Below are positions 12,294 through 24,240 of a DNA stretch of 64,000 nt, piece by piece. Origin of the DNA: Humulus lupulus (lineage: Eukaryota > Streptophyta > Magnoliopsida > Rosales > Cannabaceae). The number at the start of each line of letters is the position of its first letter. Within the stretch, counting starts at the first letter, position 1. Made by a program: the position numbers and the translations under genes. The stretch is taken from NCBI RefSeq assembly GCF_963169125.1, contig NC_084794.1, positions 227,165,409 to 227,229,408 of the forward strand. The letters are read 5' to 3'. Under the pieces are notes generated by a model. It had not been told where the DNA came from. It made no database searches and worked only from the letters and a program-made list of their open reading frames with translations.

Positions 12294-13378
12294 TGAAATT
12301 CTGTTTTTTATGATTACCAACTTAATTATTCAAATTAAATAATTAATTGCTGAACTGTTATAGAAATGTTTAAACAGACACAAAGACTGTTTGAACAGAA
12401 ACCAGATATGTTTAAATAGTTTATCACCAGAAGATAAAAATGAACATAAGGTAAAGAACACACGAAATTATACGTGGTATCAGCAATCTTTGCAGATTGC
12501 TACTAGTCCACAGGGCCACGCCCAGAGAATGAAATTTATTAGAAGAATATCTAAACGATTACAAAACTAAATTGACTTATACAAATAAAGACACCCTCTT
12601 GAATTTGTCGCAATTGTTGTACTCTAAACTCTTAATCAAATTTCTGAAGTGCTAAGATGTTGAACTCCCTTCAAATCATAATACTTGCACTTTTCCTCCC
12701 GAAAAGTGACTCACGAACAAGACTTCTCCCGAAGCTTGATGAACAATGTCCAAGTGTGTTCAACCTGCACAATTAACACAAAATAAACAATACAGAAGTG
12801 CACTGTAATAAACCACTAAGAACTTGTTGGACTCAAGTTTTTCACATAATAAAAAGTCTCTCTAAAACTTGAAAAATATTTGGAAAATAATACACCAAGA
12901 GAGATGATCAAAAACCAGCGACCTAAGGATGATTATATACTTTTTAGAATCCCTTTAGGTCGTGGAAAACAAATCAGATTCCAATCAGCCAATAAATGAA
13001 AAATCTTCCCAAACAGGAAAGTCAAAATCTGTTCAAATAGACTGGCAGTCCGTTCAAACAGATTCATTGAACCTGGACAGTTTTTAAACCCAGTTTCCTT
13101 AAATAAATAAGGAAACAATATATACATTATCATTGCAAGCTGTACACGATTTCTGGACAAACAAATCAGATCAAAAAATAAAAATAAATACCAATAATTT
13201 CCATTTCAAGAAAAGATATTCTTTTATAGGAAATTATATATTTATTTTATTAACATATATATAATAATCTGATTATATAAAACATATCACAAACAAAACA
13301 GGAAATTGCCCATTTCGAAAAATTCTCCTTTAATTAATTTTGTTAATATTGTCAAATATGTCAATAAAGGATTTTACA
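12294..13378 (-). repeat. 5' LTR of C2
   Basis: 1085 bp, TG...CA, directly followed by TSD tgttt. On the minus strand a TATA-like GTATATAATC lies near 12940. Variants of a short word (gtttaaacag, gtttgaacag, gttcaaatag, gttcaaacag) recur at 12360-12400 and 13020-13075. No coding potential. Confidence 0.88.
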
Positions 13379-13383
13379 TGTTT

Positions 13384-15624
13384 GGTTAAAATAAAAGAGA
13401 TAGAAAACAAAAGTGGGTTGTTGGGTAGGATCGACCTAGAGTATGACTTATGGTCCATGTTAGTTCTTTTGAATTATATTTAACATGTTTTCTTGATTTA
13501 GGTTTGTTGTGGTATTACTAGCATGAAAATGATTTTATTGACATATCAATAAGACATATTGAGTAATGATTCTCGTATTGTGTGTTGTGTTTTTGGGTTT
13601 CAAAATTTTTAGAGAAATTATAGGTTTATTTTGGATCATGGTTGTTTTGAAAAAAGGTGATGTATTGATATTAAAGATTGCAATGTGAATATTAGAAACA
13701 TGATTAAGGGGTTTTGACCAAGGCTTGTATTTTGAGGGTTTATATATATTTTTTTATTTAATTGAATATTGTTTCAAACTAATTGTGTATTTGAATGCAT
13801 GAGAGATATACAAGTATACTAGGTTTAATTGCTAAATGGATTCAAAAGAAAATGTTGACTTTGAGTATGTTTTAACATGCTGATTTTTTTTTAGTTTTAT
13901 AGAAAATTTCTTTAATAAAAAAGGGTATCAAATATATGTTTAATAATTCATGTATTAAAATATTATATAAGAGAAATAAGATTTTACCACACTTCAAATA
14001 TGTATTTTCGTATATGTAATGGTGCAGATTTTTGTTACAAAATAATTTAGTAAAATTATTTTCTAAAAGATGATCAAAGAAATTATTTGATAAATGAGAG
14101 CATAGTTAAATATTTTTCAACATGTATGAAATTGTGAATTTGGGACATGTATTGCTTGTTGATTATTCTTAGTTTTGTAGAAAAATCTCTTTTAATTGAA
14201 AGATATAAAGTGTATGTTTTAATGATTTATCCCTTAGATTTTATACATGAAAGATATGGTTTTTTTTCCATAATTTAAATAGGAATTTTTCTCATTTATA
14301 TTAATGTAGTTTTTACTTGCAAAATAATTAAGTAAGATTATTTTAAAATGGGACCAAGGAATTTATATTAAATAAATGAGATTTTAAAAATGAATGTGAC
14401 TTAAGTGCTAATAAAATAAATAATTTTGTGAAATAGAATCTAGAATGAAATTTTGACTTTGAGGAGGCACTGTGGCAACATTAATATAGTAGGTAAATTA
14501 ACTCTTATTGAATTTCTAAGAATGTAACAATAAAATAAATAGAGTGAACTCTAAGAACCCTCTCACGTATGCATGTTGCATGCAAACATAGTTTTGCGTT
14601 CAAATATATAACATTTAGTTAAACACGTGTTTTACTTTACAAACATTGAGGATTCACCAGCAGAATCGAGATTATTCATTTATGATTTTATGTGAGTAAA
14701 TTAAATGTTTATCGTTGAGATGTGATCGGTGCCACGTGTGCATGGCCCATGCACACATGGGGTATGTTTGTTTAGTGTGCTTAATCTTACTTGATATTGA
14801 GATGAGTATTTGATTATAATTCTAGGCTCGTTGTGAAGTACCCCACACTTTATTTTGCTTGGACTCGAGGTATGGAAGTTAGCTAGAATTTATGTTGATT
14901 TTATGAGATGTAATGTTATGAGAGGAACATCTTTTATGTATGATTATGTGTTGTACAAAAAGCAGAGGTTGTTAGCGTGCTGAATGCGACACAACAAAGG
15001 AGTTACTATGATATGACGTAACTCATAGGGCGGACGTGCCGAGGTTATTTTAGGACCAGAGCTCCTGAATATCTTACAGAGGAGGATTTATTAGTTTATA
15101 CTTTATTCGTTACCTCATATAATTGTTTGCTTTGTTTGTTATGATGAAATATTAAGATAAAGTATATGAGATTATGTGCTTATTGGTTACCTCATATAAT
15201 TGTGCCTATGTGTATTTTTGTTTCTTGTTTGTACTTCCTTACTGGACTTTTAGCTCACCCCTTACTTTCTCCCTTTGAGGTAGGCAATAGGGTTTCTCAT
15301 TGGCATGCATGGTGATGTGGGGTGTTCCTGGGTCTGAGTATGTATGTTGTGGGGCTCTGATGAGTGGAAAACGATCTAGTTAATGCCAAGAACATTTTAT
15401 GGAGTTTTATTATGTTTTTCTTACGCTTATAGTGGGACTTTTATAAACTTTTATTTTAAATTTTCATAAAAGACGCTATACTTTTATTTTTAAATTAATG
15501 GGCTCATATTGCATGTTTATTAAGGCCCCACTAGTCCTTTTTCATAATTATGGTTTTTTTCTTAATGATTACCACGTAGTCATCATATGAAAAGATAGTA
15601 GTATAAAGTGTTGTTACAAATTGT
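13384..15624 (+). repeat. 5' LTR remnant of Tekay element G2 (left limit uncertain)
   Basis: The last ~145 bp (15480-15624) are repeated at 26826-26951 plus 27325-27338, the other side of element G2, and end ...gttgttaca followed by a PBS-like word. This identifies 15624 as the LTR end. 15220-15300 has the 'cttactgg...ttagctcaccccttac' text typical of Tekay-type LTRs. The start could not be fixed and may lie left of the Maximus insertion. No gene is seen in the 2.2 kb. Confidence 0.6.
13870..14400 (+). repeat. degenerate tandem duplication of about 280 bp
   Basis: 13870-14120 and 14150-14400 share the same succession of words: 'tgattttttttagttttatagaaaatt' against its diverged partner, later 'caaaataattNagtaa' and 'aaatgagattttaaa'-like text. 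The copies are considerably diverged, so this is an old duplication in AT-rich LTR sequence. Confidence 0.55.
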
Positions 15625-15626
15625 AT

Positions 15627-15641
15627 ATGAGACAGTCGTTC
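15627..15641 (+). other. decayed primer-binding site of G2
   Basis: TTGTATATGAGAC, two bases after the LTR end, resembles TTGGTATCAGAGC with a gap and substitutions. Position supports the call more than sequence does. Confidence 0.5.
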
Positions 15642-15782
15642 ATGTTTCAAAGAACCCCTCCGCATACATGCTAAAGACTGGGGAAAACCTCAAATCACCG
15701 TGTCGTAAGTCTATTCTTTATTTGCTTTACATGGCTTTATTTTTTTTTAAGTTGTTAGTACTATGATTGCAGAGTATAAAGC

Positions 15783-18329
15783 ATGCCTCCTATTATTAGA
15801 ACAACTAGAACAAAAATTCTCAAGGAGATCCGAGAAATTCCAAGGATCCATGTTGACGAGGATGCTGAGTGGAGGATTACTATGCTCCAAAAGACCAAGG
15901 TTGTATGCGAGCGCATACAAGGCTTAATCAAGAGAAGAGGTGTAACGTCTCAAATTCGTTGTACGGGAGGGCATAATTAGATTTATATGTAAAATTAATT
16001 GAACTTATGTGTGATTATGTGGCATACATGAATTATATGGTGATATGAATGTATATATATATATGCATGTGGGTTTGTTTTTGATATTAAGGGCATATTT
16101 TTACTTTTGACCTGTTGAGGGTATAAATGTAATTATGTATGTTATGTGATTGAGACCACATTATTATGTGGATATATTTGCAATATTCGGCTCGAGGCGA
16201 TCCTAGAGAGCGAGTTAGCAGAAAAGTCACAACGAGTTCAAATACCCACCTCGGGGTGAACCTAGGAGTATTTTGGGAAACTTAATGTGTATTCGGGATT
16301 TATCGAGTAATGGGTAGTTATTTGGTGATTAATTGGGTATGTCAGGATTATTTGGGAATTTATAGAGCTGCTTGAGGATTAGCGGGAAATGGGGTACAAG
16401 GACGATTTTTCGCTTTAGGGCATTAGAGAACCAAGGTTAAGGCTAAGGAAATTTTGGTCTTTTCCCTAGCCTTGGACTGCCTTAGCCACTTAGGGACCCT
16501 AAGAAATCTTCAGAAACAGATAGAACAATACTCTCAGCTCCACCTATTCTCTCTCTCTCTCTCTCTCTTGAGCCTTGGGAAGCATTTAAAATTTTTGGAG
16601 AATTAGCCTGGGAATCAAAGAAGTTGAAGCTAGGATTCGGATTAAGAGATAGTTTGGGGTTGAAATCACTGCTGAAGTAAGATCTATAACTTGATTCTGG
16701 TGTGAATTCCTTAATTAGTTCAAGTTTTGACTGAGTTTTAACTCTAGCTTTGGTTTTGAGTTTTGATAAGATTGTGGTTTAGTGTTTCGGGTTATTGTGT
16801 TGCTGATGTTGTGGTATTGAATGTCTTGGACTCAATTGGGACTTAGGTTCGACTTTGGGTGGGGTTTGGAGAGGTTTTGACTCGGGGAAAACGCAGGAAA
16901 AATGTTTGAAATTTTGGGTTCGCGCCGCGGCTCGCATGAACTCAAAGGCCCAAAGGGTTCCCTGAGCGACCTTAGCGTCGCGGAACTAGGTGGGTTGTGT
17001 CGGGCGCGTCTCTAGGAAATATTGGATTTTGCACTTTGACTTGTTGAGGGTCGCAGCGCTTGTGGGGGGCGCCGCAGCTCAAATAAAGAATTTTGGCCAA
17101 ATAGGGTTTTTAAGCTCTGGAACATAAATCTAAAGGCTCAGGAAGGATTCTACTACCCAATTTAGAAGAATTCGAGATCCTGAAGGCTAGAAATCTACCT
17201 TGAAGCTCTTAAATATTCTAAGTGATTGATGGTTTTCTGTTATTGTGTTGCGTCTAGGTTATACCACTAAGGCTTGGGAGTAGGGATCGTGCTCAGGATC
17301 GCCATGCACTATCTGCGCGGAACTCGAGATAAGAAAAGTACACCCAGATTGTAATCGAGGCTTGGACCCCTATAAATTGATGTGATTGTGGTTATAAGTG
17401 TGAATATTCGATTAGGCATGCTCGTATATGCTGCATCTGATTGTGTATTATGTAATCTATATGTTTGATTATATCAAATCTGAAAGCCCGACCTAAGGGA
17501 GCCAGAACTGACATCAATCATGCGGATCTCAGCTCGACCTAAGAGAGTCAGGGTCGGTAATAAGATCTAAGAGCTCAGACTAAGGGATTCGAGCCTGAAC
17601 GTCACCTAAATAATTAGAAATGTTGTATGCACTCATTTAACTTGTTGACTATTAACTTGGATTATGTGTTTGTTTGAGAAGATTTTTACTGCTAAGCTTA
17701 TTGGTTGTATTATGTTGCTTATTGAATCTGTTTATTTAAGTTTTCTTGATGAGCCTTGACTCATGGGTGCTATGTGGTGCAGGTAAGGGAAATGGGAAGT
17801 TGGACCAACCATGAGTTGGAGAGCTTTTAGAGGCGGTGTGTGCATTTGCAGCTGCTCAACCGCCACAACCGAAGGATCAACAGGGACTAGAGACAAAACT
17901 TTGATTTTGCCGCTTAGGTCGGCTTACGTTGTAATTATATTTGGGAGTTGTAACTGCCTTGTAAACACTTATTTTTTTGGGATACCATGTACAAACTCAA
18001 ACTTTTTAATGAAAACATCTATTCATATGATCAAATTCTTTAAACCCTAATCCATTAATTATCCTCAGTTACATGTTTATATCCAAATGGCTTGATTAGC
18101 AAGTCTATTTAAAAGACACAGTGTAATGGTCTTGGCTATCCAGGGCATTACAAGAGGAGCATTGATCTGGCCCATTGAACAGTATTGGGTACAAAGGGAG
18201 TCGCTGGCTACAATTCCCGAGGCTCTTCTCCAATTGGATGAAACATGGCATGACATAAGCAAGGATGATTTAGGATGCACCACCTTCCGATACAATGTAT
18301 TCGAGTTCACGGACGGCTATGAGATCTAG
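15783..18329 (+). CDS. unrecognised ORF upstream of gag in G2, split by a solo LTR
   Basis: Exon-like pieces 15783-15940 and 18158-18329 form one open frame of about 109 codons once the solo LTR and one TSD copy are removed. The frame is continuous across the junction. It starts MPPIIRTTRTKILKEIRE, is rich in Lys, Arg and Glu, and its second half contains WPIEQYWVQRESLA and ends at a stop after DGYEI. It lies between the PBS and the gag start at 18824, where Tekay elements normally have only leader. I do not recognise a domain. A further short frame, 18365-18586, follows in another phase. It may be a captured or lineage-specific ORF, or leader that happens to be open. Confidence 0.5.
15941..18152 (+). 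mobile_element. solo LTR of a Tekay-type gypsy element, TSD agagg
   Basis: 2212 bp, begins tgtaacgtctcaaattcg and ends ccagggcattaca, flanked by agagg at 15936-15940 and 18153-18157. It is related to the LTRs at 40955-45890 and 51664-53914. It holds a CT microsatellite (16549-16569), GC-rich refrain words at 16918-17090, and the GGTGCAGGTAAGGG block at about 17778. It interrupts the G2 upstream ORF. Confidence 0.92.
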
Positions 18330-18823
18330 AGGATTGAAATAGTCCTCAGGAGGGGAATCTGGATGTGCATGAGGAGATGGTGATCCGTCAGGAGGGAGAA
18401 ACAGTGCGTCAAGAGGCGTTGTTCGCCATACCAAAAGTGAGTGACAGACTAAGGGACAGGGCTAGCACCCCAGATTACTTCCACATCTCTGAGGACATCT
18501 TCGAGATAATGACTCCGGGGAGGAGTCCACATGGGAGGATTAGAGTCCCTTTCTTCTTCCAAATCCCTAAAACATTTATTACTTAGAATAAAACTGATTT
18601 CTTTTGAGAATTTTGGGATATTTTTTGGATGTTTTTTAATAATGGGATTTTATGGATATTTTCTTTTAGTAATTTCTACGCTCCTATTTCTCCTTGCAAT
18701 TTTTGGATGTTTAGTGGATATGAGTATGCATAACAATCCTTGCAATTAAAACTCTAAAGTGATTAACCACTATGAGAATTATCTATTCTTATGATGATTT
18801 ATTTTGTGCCTTAGAATATCAAT

Positions 18824-20020
18824 ATGTCTACCCGAGGGAGAGGCACAAGAGGCAACAAAAGATGAGGTAGAGGCTGTAGTAGAGGCACCTCTGCTAACAT
18901 AAATGCAACAGAAATCCCTGGAATGGAAGTGCCACCAGCAGACCCAGCTGTGGACTTAGCTGCAGAGGTAGCAAGATTAAGAGAAAAATTGAGATATAGG
19001 GATGAAGAGTTGGCTCGAGCCCATCAAGTGCCCTAAGCCCCACAAGTATCGTTGGCATAGCCTGAGCCCCTCGTACAAAAAGTATCCCTTGTACCTCCAC
19101 CTGCTTCAATGCCAATGGGTTATGGATTTGAGCCGATTTATGAGCACATTATGAAACAGTCTCCCCCAAACTTTGAAGGAAAACTCGACCCTATGGTGGA
19201 TAAGGATTGGTTGAAGTTGGTCGAAGCCATCTTTGACCATATGGAATTGAATGACCATCAAAGGGTTTCATGTGCTCACTTACTCAAGATGGATGCCAGA
19301 ATCTGGTGGGATGTGGTGAAGCAAACATGTGATTTAAACACCATGACTTGGGTGTACTTCATTTAAGTGTTTAGCTTGAAGTCCTATAGTGCGGTTGTTC
19401 TAGTAACTAGGGTCGATGAGTTCATAACATTGACACAAGGCAGCCTTTCTATCACGGAGTATGCCCAGAAGTTTGATAAGTTTGCAAGGTTTGCTCCCGA
19501 AGTTGTTCCAATGGAGGCCATAAGGGTCCAAAGGTCTGTGAGAGGGTTAAGGCCCATGATTGCTCTAGATGTGAAGATGACCAATGCTGAAGTGGTTAGT
19601 TATGCCGAGATCTTAAACAAGACCCTTGATGTAGAGTACTTAGCGGAACGTATATGGAAAGACAATGTTGCAAGAAGGGAGGCCAACAAAAACATGGCCT
19701 TCCAAGAGGGAAATAAGAGGAAGCCCAAGAAGGGTAATGTTGTGGCATCGACAAGAGGTCTAGAATCACAACTCCAAATGGTAACAACCATAACAATCAC
19801 AGCAATCGTAACAACCATAATAGTAACAACATTGGTTATAACCGCAGAAACCATGATAACAACAAAGTTGAGTACCTTAATTGTTCTAAATTCTCACACC
19901 GACATTTCGGGGAATGTCCGGCAGACACAAACAAACAAGTGCTACAAGTATGGTTAGATAGGTCACCTGAAGAAGCATTGCCCACAGTGGAGGGCAGAAG
20001 CTGGGCAAGGCAACAATTGC
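18824..20020 (+). pseudogene. gag: retrotransposon gag of G2
   Basis: ATG at 18824 (MSTRGRGTRGNKR) starts a frame that continues to 19957 with four in-frame stops (the first after residue 13, others near 19036, 19060 and 19364). The gag core is clear: NFEGKLDPMVDKDWLKLVE, then ARIWWDVV, RVDEFITLTQGSLSITEYA and FDKFARFAPEVVP. The C-terminal part is basic and Asn/Thr-rich and reaches a knuckle CYKYG-stop-IGHLKKHC, in which the second Cys is Tyr. Gag would assemble the particle. The stops fit C-to-T and G-to-A decay. Confidence 0.88.
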
Positions 20021-20026
20021 AACCTA

Positions 20027-20640
20027 ATGCCAGCTAGAGTCTTTGTGTTGACTCCAGGAGAGGCGGCCAATAATAACACCATTGTCACATATCAACTCTC
20101 TATTTCTGGTTTGATGTGTAGAGTCATCATTGATTTTGGAGAAACTCATTCTTTTGTAGCTTTAAATGTAATTAATAAACTGGGATTTCCTTGTAAACTC
20201 TTTGAGAATAGTTTTAGTACATTATTACCATCAGGAGAGATTATGTTGTCATCTAGGTGGTTACAATCAATCTTAATAGTAGTTGAGGGCAGGTATGTCC
20301 AGCAGACCTCGTAGAATTAGAGATGTCAAATTATGATGTAATCCTTGGCATGGACTGGTTAACTAAGTTCGAAGCTACTATAGACTACAGAAGGAAAACA
20401 GTAGAGTTCAAATCAGATGAAGGTGAATCATTGACTTTTAAGGGAGAACTGACAGGATTTCGAACACTCATCATATCGACATTAGAAGCTCGAAACATGA
20501 TGCAACATGGTTGTTCAGCTTACTTGGCAAGTGTTGTAGATAAATTCATGGAGACCGAAATGAAACCAAAAGATGTTCACATAGTTTGTTAGTTTTCAGA
20601 AGTGTTTCCTGAGGACTTACCGGGTTTCCACCCGACAGAG
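20027..20640 (+). pseudogene. aspartic protease remnant of G2
   Basis: 20027-20314 carries D-F-G-E-T-H-S-F at about 20135, the retropepsin site (canonical D-S-G-A-T-H-S-F), so the catalytic triad has lost its Ser. After a stop, 20323-20592 continues SNYDVILGMDWLTKFEATID, the conserved C-terminal part of this protease domain. It would release mature proteins from Gag-Pol; the mutated triad predicts no activity. Confidence 0.85.
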
Positions 20641-21201
20641 AAATTGAATTTGTGATAGAACTTGCACCAGAAACAACACTAATATCCAAGGCACCCAACC
20701 GAACGACACTTGTAGAGTTGAAAGAACTTAAGAACCAGTTACAAGAGTTGTTGGACAAAGGTTTCATTCGCCATGGTGGGCACCGATACAGTTTGTGAAG
20801 AAGAAAGATGGGAGCATGAGAATGTGCATCAATTACCGAGAACTCAGTAAGGTCACAATCAAGAAAAAGTATCATTTTCCTAGGATAGATGACCTTTTTT
20901 ACCAACTTCAAGGGGCGGTAGTGTTCTCTAAGATTGATCTACGATCCGGGTACAATCAATTAAAAGTGAAGGAGGGAGATATTCTGAAAACAACATTTAG
21001 AACTTGCTATAGGCACTATGAGTTCTTAGTAATGTCTTTTGGATTCACTAATGTCCTAGCAACATTCATGGACATGATGAATAGAGTGTTTAAGGACTTT
21101 TTGGATAAAAACGTAGTGGTGTTTATAGACGATATCCTTATCTACTTTAAGACTAAGGAGGAGCATGATGAGCATTTGAGGTTGACACTCAATAGACTAT
21201 G
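20641..21201 (+). pseudogene. pol: reverse transcriptase of G2, N-terminal part
   Basis: The RT entry sequence EFVIELAPE lies near 20645. From 20795 an open frame gives [45 protein letters not shown], and the catalytic [11 protein letters not shown] at about 21110-21145. It is cut at 21201 by a solo LTR. The palm aspartates are intact. The thumb part resumes at 23320. Confidence 0.9.
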
Positions 21202-23314
21202 TGTAATAATCAAGGTTATTATCTTCCTTATAAGCTCCTTAAATATGACCTTAGATTATTTTTTTATGCTATAGTTTATACTTGAGTGGTGGAGTTAGAA
21301 AGATTGTTTTAGAATATGTTATGATAAGATATGATTTTATGACTTAGTAAATAATTATAATTTGGGTAATTAAAATTATTATGATTAACTATTTATGGAG
21401 GTTATTTATTTTATGGAAATTAGAAGCTTATGATTAAATTAGCATATAGTTTTCTTAAAGAAAATAAGAATTTATAAAATATGTACACAAGTTATTTGAT
21501 AACAGATGTATACATGTGGCATTAATTTAAATCCCAATTATTGAAATTTACTAGGCTTGACCAAAATCCTCTATAGCTCAAGTTGTTTGGAATTTTTCAT
21601 AAATAAATAAATAGGTGGAAAAGCTTACATAGAAGAACCAAGTTGTACTTGATTGAAGATCAAGCTATGTGGTGTGGAAAGCTTTCAAATAGGCAAAGAT
21701 GGACTAGTTTTGGAGTTAACGAACTATGTGTCAATCTAAGCTTAATAAGGGGAGACTCAAAGACTAAGTTGTGAGAGTCAACAACTATATAGAGAAAATA
21801 GGTGATAGTTGAAGCTTGTTGGAGCATTTTGAAATTTGAAAACACCTAGGTGAAGGCGTGGGAGACTTTGTAGAGAGAATAGAGGGGACTTTGACTACAT
21901 ATTGATGCATTTGAGTATGTATGACATCAAGTGAGTGTTTGTAGCAATTTGAATAGGTACACATAGTGGCTGGTCGAAACTACATAGGGAAGAGGGAAAA
22001 TTGAATTTTTAAAAATTATTGAATAGGTGTGGAGAGGGATAAGGAAGAAGATTGGGTTTAGAGCTATAAATAGATCCATTCACCTCTTCATTTTTCACAC
22101 ACAAACAATGCTTCAAGCACTCTCATTTTCAAAAACTACTCTCTCTCCCAAAGTTTCATCTTTTGGTCAATAGTATTTCCTCATAGCCAAAATCACTATA
22201 GCATTAGTAGTGATCAAAATTCTACTTCTTTTATTTTCTTACAAAGTTTTAAAACACCATTGCCACTATAATTTCCCTACATATTCGAAACACACCAAGC
22301 CACCCAGCCTTTGATATAGTTGAAATACCATAAGTTTGTCAAGGTCAAACTCTATTTGTGTTAAGGATAGACATAGTTTTGAAGGCTCGATATTTTTGGA
22401 AATCTTGATATTTTGTTCTAGGGTGAAGGTATGACTTTTATAAGGTTTAGATTTTGAAATTTTGGTTATTAATATAGACTTTAATTTAATCTTTAATGTT
22501 ATGTATAAGGTTTGAGCGAGATCCACTAGCACTTTCGAGCAATCTCTTTTTCTTCTATTTCTCCACACTCAAGGTAAGAAAAATTAGATAGGTGTAGATT
22601 ATGATATTAAGTGAATGTATGACCCTAATATTTCAGGTACAACAACATAAGTATGGTTGGACCTAAGTGATGTCCAAAACTGTATGACGGACTTAATTGA
22701 TGTCTGGTAGGCTCGGATGCCAAAAATTGTATGAGGGACCTAGGTGATATCCTGATCTTGAATGCGAACCCTTTTTATATGCACATTATCTTCTCTTGCC
22801 TGATTTGTTATTAGCTATTATAAATATGACCTATATGAATATGACCAATAATGTATGATTATGACTTAGAATATTTACGGTTTTATATGAAATAGTTATC
22901 TTTATTACAAGAGTGTTACTATGGAATTATATAGACTTATGATGTTATGAATTGCTTATGTTGTATGATTGTATGATTGTTTAGTATGCATTTTCCTTAC
23001 TGGGCTTAGAGGCTCACTCCTTATAGTATAGTTATGCAGATCAATGTAATTAAAGGATAGAATGGTCGATGGCGAGTTAGACATAAATAGTTGTTGGTGT
23101 ATTCGTGAGGGCCATGTAGCTGCTGGAAAAGATCTGAGGTTTATGATTTTGATTTCTTTATTAGCACTTTATTTATTTGAATTAAATGTTGATGTATTTA
23201 ATTTTGTTAAAAAATATATTTTTATTGTAAAAATTGGGATCCCTCTATTTTATGTTATTTTTCAATAAAAGAGAAACATTTATGCTTTATGCTAAGAGAA
23301 GTTAGGGTGTTACA
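21202..23314 (+). mobile_element. solo LTR, TSD ctatg, inside RT of G2
   Basis: 2113 bp, starts tgtaataatcaagg and ends gttagggtgttaca, with ctatg at 21197-21201 and 23315-23319. Its text (22640-22780 'gacctaagtgatgtcc'-type phrases, 22998 'cttactgggcttagaggctcactcc') matches in reverse complement the LTR at 30059-32134, so both belong to one gypsy LTR family. Removing it restores the RT reading frame order. Confidence 0.93.
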
Positions 23315-23319
23315 CTATG

Positions 23320-24240
23320 AGAGCATTAACTTTATGCTAAGTTCTCCAAGTGTGAATTTTGGTTGGAACAAGTGGCTTTCCTAGGGCATATAGTGTTCAA
23401 GAATGGAATAGCAATGGATCCAGCAAAGATCGAGGCGATTAGAACCAAAGAATTCCTCAGAGGTTCAAAGCTTCATTGGACTAGCAAGTTACTGTCGAAA
23501 ATTTGTTAAGGGTTACTCCAAGATTGCCACACCCTTGACCAACCTGACCCGCAAACACCAAAAGTTCACATGGACTGAGAAGTGTGAAGAGAGTTTTCAG
23601 ACTATGAAGGATAAGTTAATCTCGGCACTGATCCTTTGTGTTTCCACTAAAGGAGAGAAATCCGTGGTGTATTGTGATGCATCCAAGAATGGCTTGGCAT
23701 GTGTGTTGATGTAGAATGGGAAGCTAGTAGCTTACGCCTCGAGACAGATCAAGGATTATGAGCAGAGATATCCCACCCATGAACTTGAATTGGTAGTAGT
23801 AGTGTTCGCACTAAAGATATGGAGACACCATCTTTATGGGTACAAGTGTGAAATCTACATGAATCATAAAATACTGAAGTACTTCTTCACTCAAAAAGAG
23901 CTAAATATGAGACAACGATGGTGATTAGAACTTTTAGAGGCAAGGCCAATGAGGTGGATAATGCATTGGGTAGGCGAGGACATGGAAGTATCTCATCTCT
24001 GAGCACAATAGAAGCACCTCTGCAAAAGGAGATTATTAGTTCTAGAATTGAGGTAGTAATAGGAGGCCTAGCAAATATCACTCTACAATCCTCCCTACTG
24101 GAAAAAATTAGAAAAGGGCAGAAGGTAGATGAAGCCTTAATGAAACAAGAGGCTCTGGTACAAGAAAGTGGTTGAGATGACTTTTCTTTGTCCAAAGGAG
24201 GGTTGCTGCAATACAAGGATAGGATCTGTTTGCCTAATAA
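23320..24240 (+). pseudogene. pol: RT thumb and RNase H of G2
   Basis: [16 protein letters not shown] follows the solo LTR. The connection domain lies near 23450-23560. RNase H shows C-D-A-S at about 23678, [16 protein letters not shown] and [16 protein letters not shown] to 23880. After LNMRQRW a stop and an in-frame loss of roughly 20-30 residues precede GKANEVDNALGRRG at 23945. The linker to integrase follows (LANITLQSSLLEKI). Several stops are present. Confidence 0.85.

Larger units (their letters stand above)
9628..13383 (-). mobile_element. Ty1/copia retrotransposon, SIRE/Maximus type (element C2), internally deleted
   Basis: Minus-strand element flanked by the 5-bp TSD tgttt (9628-9632 and 13379-13383). 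The 5' LTR is 12294-13378 (1085 bp, TG...CA). The PBS is 12291-12280. gag and the start of pol run 12218-9816. The 3' LTR survives only as 9633-9822. Integrase core, RT, RNase H and most of the 3' LTR are missing, yet the outer LTR end and the TSD remain. A single deletion between pol and LTR therefore occurred after insertion. The Gag type and two CCHC knuckles fit the SIRE/Maximus clade. Confidence 0.9.

Noticed and set aside
17811..18050. Small ORF with a Cys-rich start, similar to antisense text at 41218-41412
   Set aside because: Lies in conserved LTR sequence around the splice-donor-like block; only the first ~20 codons are shared and frames differ afterwards.
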